Below are positions 29,805 through 36,392 of a stretch of DNA of 64,000 bases, in pieces. A model generated the notes under the pieces. The model saw only the letters and a program-made list of their open reading frames with translations. It ran no database searches and was not told where the DNA came from. The first letter of the stretch is position 1. Every line of letters begins with the position of its first letter. A program made the translations under genes and the position numbers. This stretch comes from Streptomyces sp. XY006 (GTDB lineage Bacteria; Actinomycetota; Actinomycetes; Streptomycetales; Streptomycetaceae), in assembly GCF_002237655.1 (NCBI RefSeq), contig NZ_NOKT01000005.1:186001-250000 (forward strand). The letters run 5' to 3'.

Positions 29805-30427
29805 ACCCACAGGACGACGCCGAGTACAGCGCCACCGTGCTGGGCAGCCACTGGATCGTGCGGCCGGGGCAGGACAGGACCCTCGCCGAGCAGGGCACGG
29901 GGGAGGGGCGGCCGGCCCGGCCCGACCGCGTCGAGGGCAGCGTGCTGCGCTTCGGCCCGGGGGTGACGGCCGCCGTCGCGCACCGCACGCACCCGGCGCC
30001 CGCCGCCGCACCGCCGCCGTCCCCCGCGCCCTCGCCCCGGCGGCTGCGCAGGCATGCCCTGCCCGCCCTGGTCCTGCTCTGCGTCCTCGCGTACCTCGCC
30101 TGGCCACGCCTCGGACCGCCGCTCGAAGTCCGAGACGTGGCCGTCACGGCCAGGCCGGACGTGCTGGGCTGCGGCGGCACCGCGCACATCACCGGCCTCG
30201 TGACCACGAACGGCCGCCCGGGCACGCTGTCCTACCGCTGGGTGCGCAGCGACGGCACCGCCTCGGGCGTGCTGAAGGAAGTGACGGTCCGGGGCCGGCA
30301 GCAGGCCCGCCTCCATCTGCGGTGGACCTTCCAGGGGACCGGGCACCACACCGCCCGGGCCGAACTGCGCATCCTGGCCCCCGCTCCCCGCACCCTGACC
30401 ACCCATTTCACGTACGACTGCCCCTGA
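29801..30427 (+). CDS. Single-pass membrane protein, probable partner of the kinase
   Basis: A 208-residue protein of unknown family. The N-terminal 80 residues are cytoplasmic and hydrophilic with a Pro/Ala linker; one helix (ALPALVLLCVLAYLAWP) is near 87-103; the outer domain begins LEVRDVAVTARPDVLGCGG and ends HFTYDCP, with two Cys that could pair. That outer domain resembles the kinase's in its VxDVxVT start, its length and its strand pattern. ATG 29801 overlaps the kinase stop (ATGA), so the two are translationally coupled. It may be a kinase substrate or co-receptor; that is inference. Confidence 0.75.
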   Translation: MNPQDDAEYSATVLGSHWIVRPGQDRTLAEQGTGEGRPARPDRVEGSVLRFGPGVTAAVAHRTHPAPAAAPPPSPAPSPRRLRRHALPALVLLCVLAYLAWPRLGPPLEVRDVAVTARPDVLGCGGTAHITGLVTTNGRPGTLSYRWVRSDGTASGVLKEVTVRGRQQARLHLRWTFQGTGHHTARAELRILAPAPRTLTTHFTYDCP

Positions 30428-30524
30428 CGCGTCCTGGATCTGTACATTTAGGCGAAGAGGCAGACAAAATGCCAGGCGTGCCGACGGCCCTGCCCGTTCC
30501 CTGAGCCGCGCAGGCGAGGACCAC

Positions 30525-33500
30525 ATGCTCGATGTGAGTGCGCCGATCCTGACCATGTTCCTCGTGTACGTGGCCGCGATGATCGGGACGGGTGTCTGGG
30601 CGTACCGCCGCACTCGCACGTTCACCGACTTCGCGCTCGGCGGCCGCCGGCTCAACGCCTTCGTCGCGGCGCTGTCCGCCGGCGCCAGCGACATGTCCGG
30701 CTGGCTCTTCCTGGCGCTGCCCGGAGCCGTCTACGCGGCCGGACTCGGCGCCGCCTGGATCGCCGTGGGACTGGCCGTCGGCACCTACCTCAACTGGCTC
30801 TTCGTCGCCCCGCGGCTGCGCACCTACACCGAGCGCGCCGACAACGCCGTGAGCCTGTCCGCCTATCTGGAGGAGCGGTTCGAGGACCGCACCCGGATGC
30901 TCAGACTGGTATCGGCCGCCGTCACCCTGGTGTTCTTCACCGTCTACGTGGCCGGCGGCCTGGTGGCCGGGGGCGTGCTGTTCGAGCAGGTCTTCGACGT
31001 CCGCTTCGGCCTCGGGGTCACCCTGACCGCCCTGGTGATCGTCGTCTACGCCGGCCTGGGCGGCTTCCTCGCCGTGAGCACGACGCACGTGCTGCAGGGG
31101 ACCCTGATGTGCCTGGCCCTGCTCGTGGTCCCGCTGACCGGTGTCACGGTGCTCGGCGGCTTCGGGGCCCTCGGTGACGACGTCGACGCCAGGAACCCGG
31201 ACCTGCTCGACATGGGGGCCGCCGTCGGCTACGCGGACGGCCAGTGGTCGGCGGGCGGGCCGCTCGGGGCCGTGGCCACGGTCTCCCTGCTCGCCTGGGG
31301 CCTCGGCTACTTCGGCCAGCCGCACATCCTGGCCCGCTTCATGGGCATCCGCAGCACCCGGTCCGTCCCGGCGGCCCGCCGCATCGGAACGGCCTGGGTG
31401 ACCATCGTGCTCGCCGGTGCCACCCTCGTCGGACTGGTGGGCATCGCGCAGCCGGGCGTCCCGCTCGGCGACCCGGACACGGTGTACATCGCCGTGACCC
31501 GGACCCTGTTCACCCCCTGGGTCGCCGGCGTGCTGCTGATCGCCGTCCTGGCCGCGATCGTGTCGACCGCCGACAGCCAGCTCCTGGTGTCCTCCACCGC
31601 CCTCACCGAGGACTTCTACCGCGCGTTCCTGCACCGGCGGGCCGGGGACCGGACCCTGGTGCGGGTCGGGCGCGGCGCCGTCGTCCTGGTGATCGTGGTG
31701 GCCTACGTGATCGCCCTCAGAGGCGGCGGGCTGCTGGACATCGTCGGCCAGGCCTGGGCGGGCTTCGGGGCCGCCTTCGGGCCGGTGGTGCTGCTCTCGC
31801 TGTACTGGCCGCGCATGACGTGGGCGGGCGCCATGGCCGGGATCGTGTCGGGCGCGGCCACGGTCCTGCTCTGGGACCACATCGACCCCCTGCTCGGTCC
31901 GATGGAGTCGGGCATCTACGAGATGGTCCCGGGCGTCCTGGTCGCCACCGCCGCCGCGCTGCTCTTCGGCAGGTTCGTCGGCCGGCCCCCCAAACGCGCC
32001 TTCTGGCGGATGCCGGGCGGCGGCGTGAGCCGGCTGATGGTGGCGCCGTTCCTCACCGACGCGCCCGTCGGCATGGCCGTGCTCGACGCGGACCTGCGCT
32101 ACGTCTGGGTGAACGAGTCGCTGGAGCGCCTCATCCCGCTCGAACGACGGCTGGGACGGCAGGTGCGGGACATCCTGCCGGAGGCCGAGGCGGAGGCCTT
32201 CGAGAAGCAGATGCGCAGGGTCCTGGAGACCGGGGAACCGGTGCTCGACCACGAGTACCGCGCCCCCGACCACCTCGATCCCGGCCGGGTCCGCGCCTGC
32301 TCCGCCTCCTTCTTCGGCATGAGGGACCGCAAGGGCCGCACCGTCGGCGTCTCCTACATGGTCGTCGATGTCACCGAACGCTGGCGGGCGCAGGAACGCC
32401 TGGCCCTGCTGAACGACGCGGGCGCGCGGATCGGCAGCACCCTGGAAGTCACCCGGACCGCGCAGGAACTGGCGGACGAGGCGGTCCCGGCCGTCGCCGA
32501 GTTCGTCGCCGTCGACCTGCTCGACTCGGTCATGCGCGGCGAGGAGCCGGCCCCCGGCCCGGTGGGCATGACGCCCGTCATCCGCCGCGCCGGCCAGCAG
32601 TCGGTGCGCGAGGGCTGCCCCGAGGCGAGTCTGGCCGTGGGAGAGACCGTCCGGCGGGCCGCGCTGTCGCCCGTGACCCGGTGCCTGAGGGAGAGCCGGA
32701 CGCTGGTGGAGCGCGTCCTGGACCTCTCGGCCAGCGCGTGGGTGACGGAGGACGAGTCGCTCGGCTCGACCCTGCGCGACTTCGGCTTCCGCTCGCTGAT
32801 GGTCGTCCCGGTGCGGGCCCGCGGCGTCACCCTCGGCGTGGCGACGTTCGCGCGCACCGACCGCACCGGCCCGTTCGAGGACGACGACGTACGTCTCGCC
32901 GAGGAACTGGTGTCCCGGGCGGCCGTGTCCGTCGACAACGCGCGCCGCTTCACGCGCGAGCGTGCCGCCGCCCGCTCCATGCAGCGCTACCTGCTGCCGC
33001 AGGAACTGTCGGGGGGCTCCGCGCTCGAGGTGGCGTCCTGGTACCTGCCCGCGGACGCCCCCAGCGGGGTGGGCGGCGACTGGTTCGACGTGATCCCGCT
33101 GTCCGGGGCCCGCGTCGCCCTGGTCGTCGGGGACGTCGTCGGGCACGGCATGAACGCGGCGGCGACCATGGGACGGCTGCGCACGGCGGTCCGCACCCTC
33201 GCCGATCTGGACCTGCCCCCGGACGAACTCCTGGCCCACCTGGACGACCTGGTGATCGGCCACCTCGGGGCGGACGGCGACCGGGAGCCCGCGCCGGCCG
33301 GCGACGAGGGCGCGGGCGCCGCGTTCCTGGGCGCCACGTGTCTGTACGCCGTCTACGACCCCGTCAGCAGGCAGTGCACGCTGGCCCGGGCCGGCCACCT
33401 GCCGCCCGTGATCGTCGCCCCCGACGGCACCGCGGACCTCCTCGACCTGCCCGCCGGACCGCCCCTCGGCCTCGGCTACCTGCCCTTCGAGTCCGTCGAG

Positions 33501-34112
33501 GTGGAACTGGCCGAGGGCAGCCTCATCGCCCTCTACACCGACGGCCTCATCGAGACCTACGACCGGGACATCGACCCGGGACTCGACCGGCTGGGGCACG
33601 CCCTCGGTGCGCGGGCACCGGAGCTGGAGGAACTCGGCCGGGGCGCGATCGACGCCCTGCTCACCGGCCCGCCCTCCGACGACGTGGCCCTGCTCCTCGC
33701 CCGGACCCGGGTCCTGGCCGCCGAGCAGGTCGTCTCCTGGGACCTGCCCAGCGACCCGGCCGCCGTCGCCCACGCCCGCACGCTCGCCGTCGGGCGGCTG
33801 GAGGAGTGGGGCCTGCCGGAGCTGGCCTTCACCACGGAACTCATCGTCAGCGAACTGGTCACCAACGCCATCCGCCACGCGACCGGGCCGGTCTGCCTGC
33901 GCCTGATCCGGGACCGCGGCCTCATCTGCGAGGTCTCCGACGGCGGCAGCACCGCACCGCGCCTGCGCCACGCCCGGACCACCGACGAGGGCGGCCGGGG
34001 CCTGCTGATCGTGGCGCAGCTCGCCCAGCGCTGGGGCACGCGCTACACCGGCAACGGCAAGATCATCTGGACGGAACAGGTCATACGCCAGGGCGGAATC
34101 ATGGAGGGGTAG
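30525..34112 (+). CDS. PutP-like Na+/solute symporter fused to PAS, GAF, PP2C (SpoIIE) and HATPase domains
   Basis: A 1195-residue fusion. Residues 1-490 are a sodium:solute symporter close to proline permease PutP: SAGASDMSGWLFLALPGAVY (51-70, Asp56 matching the Na+-site Asp) and IVSTADSQLLVSSTALTED (Ser347/Thr348). Then PAS (about 510-625), GAF (630-800), a SpoIIE-type PP2C phosphatase (820-1055; GGDWFD, GDVVGHG, TDGLIE, SDDVALL keep the metal Asp residues) and an RsbW-like HATPase (1065-1190; ELIVSELVTNAIRHA, GGRGLLIV). It should sense or import a solute and control an anti-anti-sigma factor by dephosphorylation and kinase activity. No HisKA domain is present, unlike CbrA-type symporter kinases. 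No partner sigma/STAS gene is adjacent. Confidence 0.9.
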   Translation: MLDVSAPILTMFLVYVAAMIGTGVWAYRRTRTFTDFALGGRRLNAFVAALSAGASDMSGWLFLALPGAVYAAGLGAAWIAVGLAVGTYLNWLFVAPRLRTYTERADNAVSLSAYLEERFEDRTRMLRLVSAAVTLVFFTVYVAGGLVAGGVLFEQVFDVRFGLGVTLTALVIVVYAGLGGFLAVSTTHVLQGTLMCLALLVVPLTGVTVLGGFGALGDDVDARNPDLLDMGAAVGYADGQWSAGGPLGAVATVSLLAWGLGYFGQPHILARFMGIRSTRSVPAARRIGTAWVTIVLAGATLVGLVGIAQPGVPLGDPDTVYIAVTRTLFTPWVAGVLLIAVLAAIVSTADSQLLVSSTALTEDFYRAFLHRRAGDRTLVRVGRGAVVLVIVVAYVIALRGGGLLDIVGQAWAGFGAAFGPVVLLSLYWPRMTWAGAMAGIVSGAATVLLWDHIDPLLGPMESGIYEMVPGVLVATAAALLFGRFVGRPPKRAFWRMPGGGVSRLMVAPFLTDAPVGMAVLDADLRYVWVNESLERLIPLERRLGRQVRDILPEAEAEAFEKQMRRVLETGEPVLDHEYRAPDHLDPGRVRACSASFFGMRDRKGRTVGVSYMVVDVTERWRAQERLALLNDAGARIGSTLEVTRTAQELADEAVPAVAEFVAVDLLDSVMRGEEPAPGPVGMTPVIRRAGQQSVREGCPEASLAVGETVRRAALSPVTRCLRESRTLVERVLDLSASAWVTEDESLGSTLRDFGFRSLMVVPVRARGVTLGVATFARTDRTGPFEDDDVRLAEELVSRAAVSVDNARRFTRERAAARSMQRYLLPQELSGGSALEVASWYLPADAPSGVGGDWFDVIPLSGARVALVVGDVVGHGMNAAATMGRLRTAVRTLADLDLPPDELLAHLDDLVIGHLGADGDREPAPAGDEGAGAAFLGATCLYAVYDPVSRQCTLARAGHLPPVIVAPDGTADLLDLPAGPPLGLGYLPFESVEVELAEGSLIALYTDGLIETYDRDIDPGLDRLGHALGARAPELEELGRGAIDALLTGPPSDDVALLLARTRVLAAEQVVSWDLPSDPAAVAHARTLAVGRLEEWGLPELAFTTELIVSELVTNAIRHATGPVCLRLIRDRGLICEVSDGGSTAPRLRHARTTDEGGRGLLIVAQLAQRWGTRYTGNGKIIWTEQVIRQGGIMEG

Positions 34113-34122
34113 AAAGGGCAGG

Positions 34123-34158
34123 GCCGGCTTGCGGACAGAAGCTGTCCGCAAGCCCGGC
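34123..34158. terminator. Hairpin between the symporter-phosphatase and the glycosylase genes
   Basis: CTTGCGGACAG-AAG-CTGTCCGCAAG is a perfect 11-bp inverted repeat, extended on both sides to about 16 bp with one bulge. It begins 10 bases after the stop at 34112 and ends one base before the presumed -10 (TACCGT, 34159-34164) of the next gene, so it may be a terminator, an operator, or both. Confidence 0.6.
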
Positions 34159-34164
34159 TACCGT
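34159..34164 (+). promoter_or_regulatory. -10 element, probable leaderless start of AlkZ-like gene
   Basis: TACCGT (TANNNT) ends seven bases before ATG 34172 with no ribosome-binding site between, the geometry of leaderless Streptomyces genes. The palindrome at 34123-34158 would overlap its -35 region. Confidence 0.45.
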
Positions 34165-34171
34165 GCCTGGC

Positions 34172-35287
34172 ATGACGAACACGCAGCGGAGCGTCACCCG
34201 TACGGCACCCCAGCTCGGCACCCGGGCCCTCAACCGCGCCACCCTCGAACGCCAGCTGCTCCTGCGGCCCGCCCGGATGTCCGCCGCCGGCGCCGTCGAG
34301 CACCTGGTCGGTCTGCAGGCGCAGAACGTCAAGCCCCCGTACTACGCGCTCGCCGCCCGGCTCGACGGATTCGCGCCGCAGGAGCTGTCGGGGCTGATGG
34401 CCGAGCGCGAGGTCGTCCGGATCGTCACGATGCGCTCCACGATCCACACCCACACCGCAGCCGACTGCCTGGCCCTGCGGCCGTTGACGCAGCCCGCGAT
34501 GGACCGGGAGCTGGCGAACTTCCGCAAGGGCCTGACCGGCGTCGACCTGGACCGGCTCGACCACCTGGCCCGTGACCTCGTCGAGGCCGAGCCCCGCACC
34601 ATGAAGCAGCTGCGCGAGGCCCTGCTGCGGGAGTGGCCCGACGCCGACCCGCAGGCCCTGGCCGTCGCCGCCCGCTGCCGCCTGCCGCTCGTGCAGGTCA
34701 CCCCGCGCGGCCTGTGGGGCAGGAGCGGGCAGGTCAGCCTCACCACCGCCGAGCGGTGGCTCGGCCGCCCGGCCGGCGAGCCCGCCACGCCCGACGCGGT
34801 CGTCCTGCGCTACCTCGCCGCCTTCGGGCCGGCCTCCGTGCGGGACATGCAGACCTGGGCCGGGCTGACCCGCCTGGGCGAGGCCTTCGAGCGTCTCCAC
34901 CCCCGGCTGGTGACCTTCCGGGACGACAGGGGCGTCGAACTCTTCGACCTGCCGGACGCCCCGCGCCCCGACCCGGACACCCCGGCACCGCCGCGCTTCC
35001 TGCCCGAGTTCGACAACCTGCTGCTCTCGCACGCCGACCGCACCCGGGTCGTCCCGGCCGAGCACCGCGGCCGCAGCTGGCAGGGCAACATCGCCTACTG
35101 CACACTCCTCGTCGACGGCTTCCTCGCGGGCCTGTGGCGGCTGGAGCAGGACGCGCTGGTGATCGAGCCCTTCGAGCCGCTCGGCACGGCCCGGCGCGAG
35201 GAGGTCACCGCCGAGGGGGAGCGGATGCTGCGGATCATGCACCCGGGCACGTCGTACGACATCCGGTTCGGCACCGTACGCAGGTGA
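34172..35287 (+). CDS. AlkZ-like winged-helix DNA glycosylase (HTH_42 superfamily)
   Basis: A 371-residue protein of the winged-helix glycosylase family (HTH_42) that includes AlkZ, which unhooks azinomycin crosslinks, and E. coli YcaQ. The N-terminal segment VEHLVGLQAQNVKPPYYALAA contains the QxQ catalytic motif (QAQ) of AlkZ and AlkZ-like enzymes, whereas YcaQ has QxD. TMRSTIHTHTAADCLALRPL and the C-terminal PEFDNLLLSHADRTRVVP are further family landmarks. It would remove alkylated or crosslinked bases. No antibiotic biosynthesis genes lie nearby, so a general AlkZ-like repair role is more likely than self-resistance. Confidence 0.82.
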   Translation: MTNTQRSVTRTAPQLGTRALNRATLERQLLLRPARMSAAGAVEHLVGLQAQNVKPPYYALAARLDGFAPQELSGLMAEREVVRIVTMRSTIHTHTAADCLALRPLTQPAMDRELANFRKGLTGVDLDRLDHLARDLVEAEPRTMKQLREALLREWPDADPQALAVAARCRLPLVQVTPRGLWGRSGQVSLTTAERWLGRPAGEPATPDAVVLRYLAAFGPASVRDMQTWAGLTRLGEAFERLHPRLVTFRDDRGVELFDLPDAPRPDPDTPAPPRFLPEFDNLLLSHADRTRVVPAEHRGRSWQGNIAYCTLLVDGFLAGLWRLEQDALVIEPFEPLGTARREEVTAEGERMLRIMHPGTSYDIRFGTVRR

Positions 35288-35317
35288 ACGCCCCGGCGCC
35301 GGGGCCGGACATGGAGA

Positions 35318-35358
35318 GGGGGCGTTGCGGGCCGCTCGTGGAGGCCCGCAACGCCCCC
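35318..35358. terminator. Bidirectional terminator between glycosylase and trypsin genes
   Basis: A perfect 16-bp stem (GGGGGCGTTGCGGGCC at 35318-35333 and its complement at 35343-35358) with a 9-base loop, in the gap between convergent genes. Confidence 0.88.
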
Positions 35359-35395
35359 TGGTCTTTCACCTGAGGGTTGCTCAGGAGCTAACGGG

Positions 35396-36187
35396 TCACG
35401 AGTTCACCTGCGTCGTGACCAGGTTCGAGAAGGTGGTCAGCCGGGTGTAGACACCCGGGTAACCGGCCAGGGCGCAGCCCTCGCCCCAGGAGGTGATGCC
35501 TGCCAGGACGCCCCCGATGAGCAGGGGACCGCCGCTGTCGCCCTGGCAGGTGTCCACGCCGCCGGAGGTGTATCCGGCGCACACCATGTCGCTCTGCACG
35601 AAGTCGGAGCCGTAGGAGCTGCCGCAGGCGGAGTCGGACACGGTCGGTACGGTCGCGGTGCGCAGCTGGTTGGAGGAGCTGCCGCCGGAGGAGGTGGTGC
35701 CCCAGCCGAGGATCCGGGCGGTGGTGCCGGCCGCGTACACCGAGGTCTGGGCCGAGGAGACGTACTTGGCCGGGGTGTACGGCATCGACGTCGACAGGGT
35801 CAGCACGGCCACGTCGTCGCCGTTGGTGGCGTCGGTGTAGCCGGGGTGGATCCATATCCGGCTGACTCTGCTGACCGTGCCGTTGGTGCCGTTGCGGTAG
35901 GTGCGGCCGCCGACGACCCGGACGCTGCTGGTGGTCTCACCGACCATGCAGTGCGCGGCGGTGACCACCTTCGTGGGCGAGACCAGCGTGCCGCCGCAGA
36001 ACTGGCTCTGCGAGGCGTCCGTGATCTGCATGACGAACGGGTACGCGGTGGTCGTGGTCGTGGTGCCGCCGACGATCGGCTGGGGGGCGGCCACGGCCGT
36101 GGGGGCGGCGAGCAGCGCGGTGGTGGCGGCGGCAGCGGTCGCCGCGACGACGGCGGCGGCCTTCTTGGCGGCGTTGAGCCCGAACAT
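35396..36187 (-). CDS. Secreted trypsin-like serine protease
   Basis: A 263-residue S1A protease. A signal peptide of about 33 residues (AAVVAATAAAATTALLAAP) is followed by a very short pro-segment APQP and the mature start IVGG at 38. The triad is His79 (TAAHC), Asp125 (GDDVAVLTL) and Ser218 (GDSGGP); Asp212 six residues before Ser218 gives trypsin-like Arg/Lys specificity. Six Cys fit three disulfides. ATG 36187 has AAGGAG eight bases upstream. The IVGG start is preceded by Pro, not Lys/Arg, so maturation must be by another protease. It resembles S. griseus trypsin. Confidence 0.93.
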   Translation of the reverse strand: MFGLNAAKKAAAVVAATAAAATTALLAAPTAVAAPQPIVGGTTTTTTAYPFVMQITDASQSQFCGGTLVSPTKVVTAAHCMVGETTSSVRVVGGRTYRNGTNGTVSRVSRIWIHPGYTDATNGDDVAVLTLSTSMPYTPAKYVSSAQTSVYAAGTTARILGWGTTSSGGSSSNQLRTATVPTVSDSACGSSYGSDFVQSDMVCAGYTSGGVDTCQGDSGGPLLIGGVLAGITSWGEGCALAGYPGVYTRLTTFSNLVTTQVNS

Positions 36188-36392
36188 GGGTCTCCTTGGG
36201 GAGTTGCCGGTGGGGGGTCGCGCGGGTGGGGTGGAGCACGGGGACCCTGACGCCGTTGTTCGGATCTCCGTGTGCCCGGCGAGCGGCACGCCCTTAAGCT
36301 AGGGCTCGGCGGCGAGCGCCCCCAATGAGGGAACCCCCTAAGGGAGTTGGGCAGGGAAAACCCTCGGTGCGGCGCCGTAAACCCAGGTCGGG

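Noticed and set aside
30408..34151. A very long open frame on the minus strand across the symporter-phosphatase gene
   Set aside because: It is the mirror of a well-supported plus-strand gene; in GC-rich DNA the antisense frame stays open. Its translation is Arg/Gly/Val/Asp-rich with no domain.
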